From assembly GCA_043784965.1 (NCBI GenBank), contig JAYVXS010000348.1:1-9543 (forward strand): a stretch of 9,543 nucleotides of DNA. The letters are read 5' to 3'. Made by a program: the position numbers and the translations under genes. Shown piece by piece: positions 1 through 6,204 of the stretch. Origin of the DNA: JAYTQQ01 sp043784965 (GTDB lineage Bacteria > Bdellovibrionota > Bdellovibrionia > Bdellovibrionales > JAMPXM01). Position 1 is the stretch's first letter, and each line of letters opens with the position of its first letter. The notes under the pieces are model-generated. The model did no database searches. It was not told the DNA's origin and worked only from the letters and a program-made list of their open reading frames with translations.

Positions 1-161
1 CCGCTATCGGTGTCAATGCTAAAATCCACCAAATTGCCGCTCACGCAGCGCATAAGTTAGAATTTTATTCGAATAAAATGCTGTGCGTCTGGACTCAGCA
101 TTGCAGAGATGGCAAGAAATCTCTAATGATCAACGCTCATTTAGGAGGATTTAAGTTTTGA
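1..161 (+). CDS. 3' end of an unrecognised upstream gene (5' partial)
   Basis: A reading frame is open from the left window edge (first full codon at base 3) to a TGA at 159-161, giving about 52 residues and ending in INAHLGGFKF. The TGA overlaps the TTG start of the next gene in the string TTGA, and that gene's AGGAGG ribosome binding site lies inside this frame. This is the usual arrangement of translationally coupled operon genes. The visible part has no recognisable motif, and the start lies outside the window. A frame this short could be open by chance, and the 18-bp palindrome at 62-79 could mean that part of this stretch is regulatory. The coding call therefore rests mainly on the tight overlap. 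Confidence 0.4.
   Translation, partial: AIGVNAKIHQIAAHAAHKLEFYSNKMLCVWTQHCRDGKKSLMINAHLGGFKF
62..79. repeat. 18-bp perfect palindrome
   Basis: ATTTTATTCGAATAAAAT is its own reverse complement over 18 bases, centred at 70/71 with no spacer. It lies about 80 bp upstream of the TTG start at 158 and inside the partial reading frame above. A zero-spacer dyad of this length suits binding by a dimeric regulator better than an RNA hairpin, but no convincing promoter lies next to it. The function is unknown, and chance in AT-rich DNA is possible. Confidence 0.4.
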
Positions 162-664
162 AAATTTTATTAGCTCTCGTTCTGATTGTTTTGTCGCAGA
201 ATCTTTTTGCGTGGAGCATAATATGCAATAGCCCGTCTGGAGAAGTTCTATCATATCAGGTAAGCACCGGTGATATTACACTTTCTTACGCTAGCCGCGG
301 CCCAGAATTTACACCGCTAGAGGACGGTCCCGTTCGACATATTTCTCAAGCTTTCTACAATATGGCTTTTGATGATCTCAAAGAGATCTTGCCACAAATT
401 TCAATTCGCTGGCCTTTGAAAACCTGCAAAATGAATACCGACTGGTGGCTCTCATCTTGCGGCAACGGGGGCGCATTGATTTCTAACAAAGAAAAAATTG
501 CTAAAATTCAAGTCAATGGAATTTCGCTGAGCAAATTAACTGAATCAGGAGCATCGGGTGATCAAGTTAATTTTCGCTTTCGAATCATATTTGAAAAAGA
601 TGGGAATACTTATTTTGTGCCGCTCATATTTTCACAACAATTTTGTAAAGTAACAGAGGTCTAA
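158..664 (+). CDS. secreted protein of unknown function
   Basis: I do not recognise the family. The 168-residue product begins with a Sec signal peptide: a Lys at position 2, a hydrophobic core of about residues 3-17, and likely cleavage after LFA at residue 18. The mature protein has four cysteines (C23, C90, C101, C163), enough for two disulfides, which fits a periplasmic or exported location. A WPLKTCK...DWWLSSCGNGG segment around residues 85-105 is the most distinctive part. The start is TTG, fixed by a strong AGGAGG at 143-148 nine bases upstream and by the signal peptide beginning directly there. The gene overlaps the preceding frame (TTGA) and is followed after one base by the FGE-like gene, so the two are almost certainly co-transcribed and may act together in the envelope. 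Confidence 0.8.
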   Translation: MKILLALVLIVLSQNLFAWSIICNSPSGEVLSYQVSTGDITLSYASRGPEFTPLEDGPVRHISQAFYNMAFDDLKEILPQISIRWPLKTCKMNTDWWLSSCGNGGALISNKEKIAKIQVNGISLSKLTESGASGDQVNFRFRIIFEKDGNTYFVPLIFSQQFCKVTEV

Positions 665-665
665 T

Positions 666-1466
666 ATGAAAATACTTTTTACCATCCTGATGTTCGTGGC
701 AAATCCAGTTTTCGGCTCAACTGCGGCGCCAACAATTCCAGATATGAACTTTTCTAAAATTCAAGCAAAGAGCTTCTTAATGGGGAGTGCTGACTCTGAA
801 AATGGCCGAAATATTGACGAAGGCCTGCATATGGTTAGCCTGACAAGGGATTTTGAAATACAGACGACAACTATCACTCAAGCCCAATGGTTTCAGATTA
901 TGCAAAATAATCCATCTGAGTTTAAAGCTCGCAGCTTTTGTCCGGCTAGCCATAAGATAGTTCAAAACATTGAATTATGTGCCAATTTGCCTGTAGAATC
1001 AGTTGGCATTCAAGCTGTCCATGAATTCATCCAGAAATTAAATTCACTCGATGAAAAATTTCAGTACCGCCTGCCGACTGAAGCTGAATGGGAATTCGCT
1101 GCGAGAGGTGGGCATGGCGACGCTTATTTTTTTGGTTACGACGAAACGGATATGGATCTATACCTTGTTGAAGGAACTGAACAACCCGCGCCTGTCGCTT
1201 CAAAATTAGCAAATCCCTACGGGCTTTACGATATGCTCGGAAATGTAGCTCAATGGGTTGAGGACTATTGGGGCTTTTATCCACCATTAGATTTTGAACA
1301 CCCGACAATCGATCCTAAAGGCCCCAAAGGAGAGTACCGAATAGTTCGCGGCGGCAGTTGGGATGATTATATTTCAAATCGCTTTAGATGTGCCTCCAGA
1401 AAGTTTGTAGAAGCAAGTTTCGCGCAAAATACCACGGGCTTTCGGCTGGTGCGCGAGCTTAAATAG
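666..1466 (+). CDS. secreted SUMF1/FGE-sulfatase-domain protein, probably not a formylglycine-generating enzyme
   Basis: The 266-residue protein has a signal peptide (residues 1-17, cleavage near VFG/S) and then a nearly complete FGE-sulfatase (SUMF1/EgtB/PvdO) fold. Family landmarks are FLMGS (37-41), YRLPTEAEWEFAARGG (134-149), NPYGLYDMLGNVAQWVEDYW (183-202), RIVRGGSW (225-232), RFRCASR (239-245) and TTGFRLV (256-262). True formylglycine-generating enzymes have two copper-binding cysteines just after the GGS motif. Here that stretch reads GGSWDDYISN with no cysteine, so oxidation of sulfatase cysteines is unlikely. The conserved Cys of RCASR remains (C242), and C92/C105 could form a disulfide in an insertion. 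No sulfatase gene is nearby. A structural or ligand-binding role, or another chemistry of this versatile fold, is more likely. The ATG has AGAGG at 655-659 and starts one base after the preceding stop, so translation is probably coupled. Confidence 0.88.
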   Translation: MKILFTILMFVANPVFGSTAAPTIPDMNFSKIQAKSFLMGSADSENGRNIDEGLHMVSLTRDFEIQTTTITQAQWFQIMQNNPSEFKARSFCPASHKIVQNIELCANLPVESVGIQAVHEFIQKLNSLDEKFQYRLPTEAEWEFAARGGHGDAYFFGYDETDMDLYLVEGTEQPAPVASKLANPYGLYDMLGNVAQWVEDYWGFYPPLDFEHPTIDPKGPKGEYRIVRGGSWDDYISNRFRCASRKFVEASFAQNTTGFRLVRELK

Positions 1467-1504
1467 AAGGCAGAATTAATATCAACTGGTGCCATGACTT
1501 GTAG

Positions 1505-1762
1505 CATAAATCGTCAATTCACGGCTTTCAGTTTTCACAAGTATGTTCTGCGTACGGAAGCCAAGCTATGGAAGTTTCACGTGACATGACTGCACCTGAG
1601 TGCGCCTATTACCCACGTAGTGGCGAGGCTTCTGAGCCATGTGATAAATTCATTACTAAAGTTGTAAGAGCTGGCTTAACTTTCAGCGTAGAAAAAATCG
1701 TTCATTATGGCGAAGCTGATCAACAAAGTTTCTTCAACTTTACTGTTCCAGCTTGTAAATAG
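1505..1762 (+). pseudogene. Cys-containing short frame, probable remnant of a secreted protein (possible 64-aa gene from ATG 1568)
   Basis: The frame after a TAG at 1502-1504 stays open to TAG 1760-1762. An ATG at 1568 gives 64 residues, with GGAAG at 1556-1560 as a weak ribosome binding site. Protein-like sequence seems to extend upstream of that ATG (FSQVCSAYGSQ), adding a fourth Cys to the three downstream (PEC, EPC, PAC). That would suit a disulfide-bonded exported domain. No signal peptide or start codon precedes it: upstream lie the stop, then only about 35 bases to the end of the FGE-like gene. Another frame is open from there across 1467-1588, so a deletion plus a frameshift is possible. 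A strong terminator follows 28 bases after the stop. I favour a decayed last gene of the operon over a functional 64-aa protein, but both remain possible. Confidence 0.4.
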
Positions 1763-1790
1763 TTTTTCTAAATTTATTTAGTTCAAGCTA

Positions 1791-1826
1791 AAAACTCATA
1801 TGAAAATATCATGTGAGTTTTTTTTT
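1791..1826. terminator. strong rho-independent terminator, possibly bidirectional
   Basis: A 13-bp stem (1791-1803 with 1809-1821, one G-T wobble) closes a five-base AAATA loop and runs into nine T's at 1818-1826. It ends the plus-strand operon. The A-rich left side gives a TTTTT tail on the minus strand, so it could also end transcripts of the converging MaoC-like gene, whose stop is at 1921. The 94 bases from there to 1920 hold no gene; a GTAAAGC direct repeat (1856-1862, 1869-1875) is the only pattern seen. Confidence 0.88.
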
Positions 1827-1920
1827 GCGATTCTTGCTTGCCAAACCACATCAGTGTAAAGCCTAGGCGTAAAGCTTAAGTGCAATGTTTGGCCCATACC
1901 CAAGGTCAATTTCGAAAATT

Positions 1921-2382
1921 TTAGCTATAGCGAAAAATAATATGAGCTAAGCATACTGGCTTTTCTTGGCCTTCACGCTCTATTGAAGCTTCCCAAACTA
2001 CTTGTAAACCACCGCTTATTGGCACGTCACAGGAGGCCACTAAGAAATGTGCCCGCAATCGACTCTTAACCGGGACTGGCGCCGGAAACCTAACCCTATC
2101 GAGTCCATAATTTAAGGTTTGTCTAATGCCTTTTATTTCAATGTTCTCTTGAGCAAAATAAGCTATCAAAGAAAGGGTTAAGTATCCATGAGCAATTGTA
2201 GATTGATAGGGCGACTCACGATTTGCCTTTGCAACTTCAGTATGAATCCATTGATGGTCATTGGTCGCATCTGCAAAAAGATTAATTCTCTCTTGAGTAA
2301 TCTCAAGCCACTCACTCACACAGACTTTTTTGCCAACTTCTGCGGCGAGCTTTTCTATGTTTTCAAAAACAACTTTAGCCAT
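1921..2382 (-). CDS. MaoC-like (R)-specific enoyl-CoA hydratase, Rv0130/NodN type
   Basis: This is a 153-residue single-hotdog protein. It closely follows the Rv0130/NodN branch of MaoC dehydratases over its whole length: ITQERINLFADATNDHQWIH (28-47), TIAHGYLTLSL (62-72), NYGLDRVRFPAPVPV near 91-105, and a closing IIFRYS. The catalytic pair of R-hydratases is D42 and H47, in a D-x-x-x-x-H spacing with Gln where many relatives have Asn. The expected reaction is reversible syn-hydration of trans-2-enoyl-CoA to (R)-3-hydroxyacyl-CoA in the cytosol, as dimers. The natural substrate cannot be read from sequence. The ATG has no Shine-Dalgarno, yet family alignment supports this N-terminus. The gene is on the hrpB strand but is separated from it by 240 bp containing the inverted-repeat element, so it probably has its own promoter. 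Confidence 0.9.
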   Translation of the reverse strand: MAKVVFENIEKLAAEVGKKVCVSEWLEITQERINLFADATNDHQWIHTEVAKANRESPYQSTIAHGYLTLSLIAYFAQENIEIKGIRQTLNYGLDRVRFPAPVPVKSRLRAHFLVASCDVPISGGLQVVWEASIEREGQEKPVCLAHIIFRYS

Positions 2383-2389
2383 ACATTAT

Positions 2390-2417
2390 ATCTTATCTAG
2401 GTTTCAGATTTTTGCAA
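2390..2417 (-). promoter_or_regulatory. candidate promoter of the MaoC-like gene (leaderless?)
   Basis: On the minus strand TTGCAA (2417-2412) is followed after 16 bases by TAAGAT (2395-2390), seven bases before the ATG at 2382. A perfect TATAAT at 2390-2385 also exists, but it would place transcription inside the coding region. No purine-rich ribosome binding site precedes the ATG. This is inferred from pattern only; each hexamer matches consensus at four of six positions. Confidence 0.35.
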
Positions 2418-2441
2418 GATGTCACGAGGCGGGCTAGGCTA

Positions 2442-2624
2442 AGGAGTTGTGACGAAATAAACTAGACATTTAACGCTCAGATCTTGGTCAGCTTTGAGTG
2501 CCCCGGACTGAGGATCCACGAAGACATATCCTTTGCGATATGTTGAGGAGACCGCAAGAAAGAGCGCTTAAAGATGGCCGAGAGATGAGATGCTAAATGT
2601 CTAGTTTATTTCGTCACAACTCCT
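2442..2624. mobile_element. MITE-like element with 31-bp perfect terminal inverted repeats
   Basis: Bases 2442-2472 (AGGAGTTGTGACG...ACATTTA) are the exact reverse complement of 2594-2624. Pairing continues imperfectly outward for about four more bases. The 121-bp interior is not symmetrical overall but contains a 7-bp hairpin (2524-2530 with 2537-2543, loop CTTTGC) and a possible CGCTC/GAGCG pairing (2474-2478, 2562-2566). It holds no convincing ORF and no T-tract, so it is neither a transposase gene nor an ordinary terminator. Within each repeat, TGT at 2448 and ACA at 2616-2618 resemble the TG...CA ends of several IS families. I find no clear target-site duplication. Its right edge overlaps the hrpB stop codon (2623-2625). 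A non-autonomous transposable element is the best reading; a structured RNA is the alternative. Confidence 0.6.
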
Positions 2625-5121
2625 AAGCTCGCGGCCTGCCCTTGGCAACTGCCACTGCCGTCAGCGGATCGTCTGGCCAACTATGTTTGGGATAGCGAAT
2701 TTTGAGTTCACGTCTCACTTCAGAATATGTATTCAGCCAAAAGCTAGCCAAATCAGAGGTTACCTGAACCGGCTGATAATTAGGTCCGAGGAGGTGAAGT
2801 GTAATTGATATTTTCTGCTCCCAGATCTGAGGGGTTTTCGTCATGCCAAATAGTTCTTGCAAACGAACTTCAAGATGAGGACCTTTGTCGAGATGATAGT
2901 GCAAAAGAATTTTGTTTTTAGTTGGAACTTCAATTTTTTCAGGACACTTCTGGTGAAAATCAATTTTATCTAAGGGCGGCAATAAACTTTCAAAGAAATA
3001 GACTAAATCCTTTTGAATCACACTCGCCCACTTATTTTCACCAAGGCAAGCTAACGCCAAAGCTTCACGTATTTTTTCATCCTGCCAAAATGTGATTTCA
3101 ATCCCCAGTTGTTGTTCGTAGTACTTCCAGCGTTGCCACCAACTTTTTAAGTCCTCATTTTGCTCACAGACAAAACTAAATTTTTGAAAAATAGACTCTG
3201 GAAGCTGCTCTTCTAATTCTTCGGGTTTCGCGAGTCTGCGTCTCGATTCCTCAAGCGGCAAACCCCATAGAGACTTAAATTCTTCTAGGTAAAAGTTTTT
3301 AGAGGCTTCATCGTAGACAAGCGCGGACTTCTTTTCAAATTGTCCAGAAAAATGTTTTTCTATTAACTTCTTTGGGACACCGGTCGCCATGCGAATTTGC
3401 GTATCGCGAGAGCCGTCTGTCTCCATCACACTCAAGGCAATGAAAAACTCAGACTTCTTAACTGATGAAACCTCTGCCAGCTCAACACCTCTACCGCCCA
3501 CCATCACCGCTCGTCTTTGCTCGGCCACTCGCCGTCGACAGAGGCGATCCGGATAAGATAGAAGCATGATTTCAGCCACTACTTCAAATGAAATACTATA
3601 TTCGTTTGCTGGGTGCCGTATCCATTTTCCCAACTGATCTGAAGACTTTAAAATAGTTTCAATTAATGGATTACGACTTCGCTCAACTAACATTTCAAGG
3701 CGCTCAATCAGGTCACTCTCCTCATGATGATGACCCAATGTTTTAATTTCTCTTTCTTGTAAGATTGCGGCAATATCGCAGCCTAAATGGCCCACTCCAA
3801 GGTCATCGGCAACCATTAAAATTTGGCCTATTCTGGGATGAACTGGAATCTCAGCAAGTGCGAACCCGTGCTTGGTGATTTCACCCCCGTTTAATGCGCC
3901 AACTTTTTCAAGCCAAATTTCACATTTTCTTAGCTGTTCAGGTGGTGGACTTTCAAACCAAGAAAACTGATTGAGGTTTCGCACTCCCCATTTTTTAAGA
4001 AACAAAACCGTTTCAGTTAAATCTGTTCTTAAAATCTCGGCCGTTTCAAACTCAGGCATAGAAAGTTCATCTTGAGAATTCCAGAGCTGAATACTTTGTC
4101 CTGGCCACTGTCTAGCCGCACGACCAGCGCGTTGTTTAGCCGAGGCCTTTGATATGCGAGATATTGAAAGCTGCTCGAACTCTGTCTTCGGATGCCTTTT
4201 CAGAATTCGCATAAGGCCTGAATCTATCACCGTATCGACGCCATCGATAGTTACTGAGCTCTCTGCTACATTGGTCGCCAAAATGATTTTTCTCTTCTTA
4301 GCTGGCTTGAGCGCGAGCAATTGATCTTGTATAGAAAGTGATCCACTCAAAGTCAGCAGGAGAATGTCCTTGCTTTTGGACCAATCGGCTAAAGCCCTTT
4401 CACATCGTGAAATTTCTGAGGTGCCCGGCAGAAACACCAAAATGTCTTTTCCCATTGGCTGTTTCATCACTTCACTACGGATAGCCTCTTCGACTCGATC
4501 GATAAATTGAAAATCCGTCCTCAACAACTGGCACTGCTTAGATTTCAAAATCTGCAATTCAAAATTTCGGCCTGGCACATTTATGATCGGTGCATTCTCT
4601 AAAAAATGAGAAATCTTTTTAACGTCTAGGGTCGCGGACATCACCACTATCTTTAGGTCCGAACGAGACAAGGTTTGCATTTCTTTTAAAAGACCAAGTG
4701 CTAAATCAACATGAATTGATCTCTCATGAAACTCGTCTAGCACTATAATACCGACACTTTTGAGCTCGGCGTCTTGCAAAATTTTTCTCGCAAGAAGTGC
4801 TTCGGTTAAAAAAATGAGCCGTGTCGTTCTTGATGTCCTGTTTTCAAAGCGCACTTGATATCCAACCTGAACGCCCACCTCCCAGCCTTGCTCTTCAGCA
4901 ATTCGATTTGCCGCTGCGACGGCTGCCATTCGCCGCGGCTCAAGAATCCATACTTCCTTTTTTGTAAGCTCGAGCAAGGCTGGCGGCAAACGAGTGGTTT
5001 TTCCGGCTCCTGGTGCTGCCGACAAAACAAGATTCGAGCTCAGCTTCAGAACCTGCAATATTTCAGATAGTTTTTCATCTATTGGTAAAGCTAAAAGGCT
5101 AGAATTTTTTATGCTATTCAA
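2623..5121 (-). CDS. hrpB: ATP-dependent RNA helicase HrpB
   Basis: This 832-residue superfamily 2 helicase of the DEAH/RHA group has the length and domain order of HrpB. Motifs are Walker A APGAGKTT (36-43), DEFHERS (129-135, the DEFH variant of DEAH), SAT (162-164), VFLPGTSEI (229-237), ATNVAESSVTI (282-292) and motif VI QRAGRAAR (330-337). The helicase-associated and HrpB C-terminal regions follow, ending with YPKHSWPDDPLTA. It is expected to unwind RNA in the cytosol using ATP; the biological role of HrpB is poorly defined. Motif VI usually ends GRAGR, so Ala at 336 is unusual. The start is TTG (5121-5119), because a TAG lies six codons upstream and no better start is nearby. AGGGG at 5138-5134 is 12 bases away, rather far. 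The gene lies 26 bp after the oxidoreductase, probably in one operon. Its stop codon coincides with the edge of the inverted-repeat element. Confidence 0.95.
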   Translation of the reverse strand: MNSIKNSSLLALPIDEKLSEILQVLKLSSNLVLSAAPGAGKTTRLPPALLELTKKEVWILEPRRMAAVAAANRIAEEQGWEVGVQVGYQVRFENRTSRTTRLIFLTEALLARKILQDAELKSVGIIVLDEFHERSIHVDLALGLLKEMQTLSRSDLKIVVMSATLDVKKISHFLENAPIINVPGRNFELQILKSKQCQLLRTDFQFIDRVEEAIRSEVMKQPMGKDILVFLPGTSEISRCERALADWSKSKDILLLTLSGSLSIQDQLLALKPAKKRKIILATNVAESSVTIDGVDTVIDSGLMRILKRHPKTEFEQLSISRISKASAKQRAGRAARQWPGQSIQLWNSQDELSMPEFETAEILRTDLTETVLFLKKWGVRNLNQFSWFESPPPEQLRKCEIWLEKVGALNGGEITKHGFALAEIPVHPRIGQILMVADDLGVGHLGCDIAAILQEREIKTLGHHHEESDLIERLEMLVERSRNPLIETILKSSDQLGKWIRHPANEYSISFEVVAEIMLLSYPDRLCRRRVAEQRRAVMVGGRGVELAEVSSVKKSEFFIALSVMETDGSRDTQIRMATGVPKKLIEKHFSGQFEKKSALVYDEASKNFYLEEFKSLWGLPLEESRRRLAKPEELEEQLPESIFQKFSFVCEQNEDLKSWWQRWKYYEQQLGIEITFWQDEKIREALALACLGENKWASVIQKDLVYFFESLLPPLDKIDFHQKCPEKIEVPTKNKILLHYHLDKGPHLEVRLQELFGMTKTPQIWEQKISITLHLLGPNYQPVQVTSDLASFWLNTYSEVRRELKIRYPKHSWPDDPLTAVAVAKGRPRA

Positions 5122-5147
5122 TTTTTGCTTCGTCCCCTATGATCAAA

Positions 5148-6140
5148 TCAAGGTAATTGCATATTTCTCCAAGCAATCGGATCATGCAAAATAGCCCTTC
5201 CAATGGCGGCAAGTGAAAAGTAGTTGCTCGCTAGAGAAGAATCAATATATGCGCCAGATTGAATTCCGCCAACCCCAATGATCGGGATTTCAACACTTGC
5301 CGCAATGCCTCGAGCTTCATTTACCAAGTATCCTTCGCCGGTGCGGTCGTTTGGCCTTCTCCACCCACCAATGCCAGAAGAAATATGCAAGATATCCGCT
5401 CCTGCCGTCTGAAGAAGACGTGCTATTTGGATTGAGTCCTGAGTTGTAAGGCCGCCCTCAATAAAGTCTTGACCAGGCAGCCGAATCGAAATCAGCGTGT
5501 CTTTTAGCGTTTCGCGCAAGAGCTTTACAATCTCAAGTAAGAGGCGGGCGCGACCTATGATATCTCCACCGTAGGCATCTCGCCTTTGATTGGTGATCGG
5601 AGAAAGCCATTGGTTTAGACCATAGCCATGAGCCGAGTGAATTTCAATCAGCTCAAAACCGGCGACAACCGCGCGCTTTGCAGCTTGTAAAAACCATAAT
5701 TTCATTTGCTGAATTTCATCGAAGTTCATTTCACGAGGTATTTCTAATACCTCTCCCTTGACCGGAACCGCTATTGCGCTCGGTGCGATCGTTTGGCCGC
5801 CGGCATATTGCGCCTTGGATTTCGAACCAGCGTGGGTTATTTGAATTCCCGCCAAGGCCCCCGATAGGCGAATGATTCGCGCTATTTCTGAGAGTCCTTC
5901 AATTTGCTCATCACTATCGATTGCCAATTGGTTACTTTCACTCTTGCCTGAAGGGTGCACATACGTATATTCGACAATGAGTAAGCCTGGTTTAGCTTGA
6001 GAGAGTCTCTGATAGTGAGCAAAAGTTTGCTTTGAGACTAGTCCCGAATCCAAAGCGGTTTGAGAAGCCATTGGTGGTATTACGATACGATTTCTCAAGG
6101 TCTGATTTCTAATATGTAAAGAGCTGTAACGATTTTTCAT
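5148..6140 (-). CDS. Old Yellow Enzyme-family NAD(P)H:flavin oxidoreductase
   Basis: This 330-residue FMN-dependent TIM barrel has YqjM-like length. Landmarks are LRNRIVIPPM (15-24), QITHAG (100-105), IHSAHGYGLNQWLSP (167-181), the TNQRRDAYGG stretch (183-192), the flavin-phosphate contacts R220, GVGGI (289-293) and IGRAILHDP (313-321). H168 and H171 match the substrate-binding pair, so NAD(P)H-driven reduction of an activated C=C bond in the cytosol is expected. YqjM-type enzymes carry a redox-tuning Cys right after the PM of this first motif; here it is Ala (A25), so its redox properties and substrate range may differ. The substrate is unknown. The ATG has only a weak AAGAAG upstream. The gene is divergent from a LysR regulator, its likely controller, and is followed 26 bp later by hrpB. 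Confidence 0.93.
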   Translation of the reverse strand: MKNRYSSLHIRNQTLRNRIVIPPMASQTALDSGLVSKQTFAHYQRLSQAKPGLLIVEYTYVHPSGKSESNQLAIDSDEQIEGLSEIARIIRLSGALAGIQITHAGSKSKAQYAGGQTIAPSAIAVPVKGEVLEIPREMNFDEIQQMKLWFLQAAKRAVVAGFELIEIHSAHGYGLNQWLSPITNQRRDAYGGDIIGRARLLLEIVKLLRETLKDTLISIRLPGQDFIEGGLTTQDSIQIARLLQTAGADILHISSGIGGWRRPNDRTGEGYLVNEARGIAASVEIPIIGVGGIQSGAYIDSSLASNYFSLAAIGRAILHDPIAWRNMQLP

Positions 6141-6167
6141 ACTGTCTTCTTAACACTCTCTTTAAAC

Positions 6168-6204
6168 TTGAAAAAGAAACATTAATTGTGCTATTGTTTC
6201 TTTT
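6168..6204. promoter_or_regulatory. divergent promoter region with operator-like dyad, lysR promoter
   Basis: AAAAGAAACA (6172-6181) is repeated in inverted orientation as TGTTTCTTTT (6195-6204) with a 13-base centre. The right arm touches the lysR ATG. For lysR, TTGAAA (6168-6173), an 18-base spacer and TATTGT (6192-6197) make a plausible sigma-70 promoter that overlaps the dyad. A regulator bound here could therefore repress its own gene and control the divergent oxidoreductase. No strong promoter for the leftward gene is obvious. The dyad is seen directly; its operator role is inferred. Confidence 0.55.

Noticed and set aside
777..1308. Minus-strand open frames opposite the FGE-like gene
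   Set aside because: They lie inside a clearly coding gene on the other strand, and their translations show no motif or signal sequence.
666..1466. Formylglycine-generating enzyme activating a sulfatase
   Set aside because: The copper-binding cysteines are absent and no sulfatase is in the window.
1856..1875. GTAAAGC direct repeat in the intergenic region
   Set aside because: Two seven-base copies are too short to support a specific function.
2188..2400. Plus-strand frame opposite the MaoC-like gene
   Set aside because: It is a shadow of a well-recognised hydratase and has no ribosome binding site.
2442..2624. Inverted repeat as a simple terminator, or as an integron attC site
   Set aside because: There is no T-tract after the stem on either strand, and the arms lack the paired RYYYAAC/GTTRRRY boxes of attC. 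No direct target duplication was found at the outer edges or at the inner TG...CA ends; the 6-bp flanks there are inverted, not direct, copies.
4806..5194. Several short frames on both strands over the hrpB start
   Set aside because: They overlap the Walker A region of hrpB and have no supporting signals.
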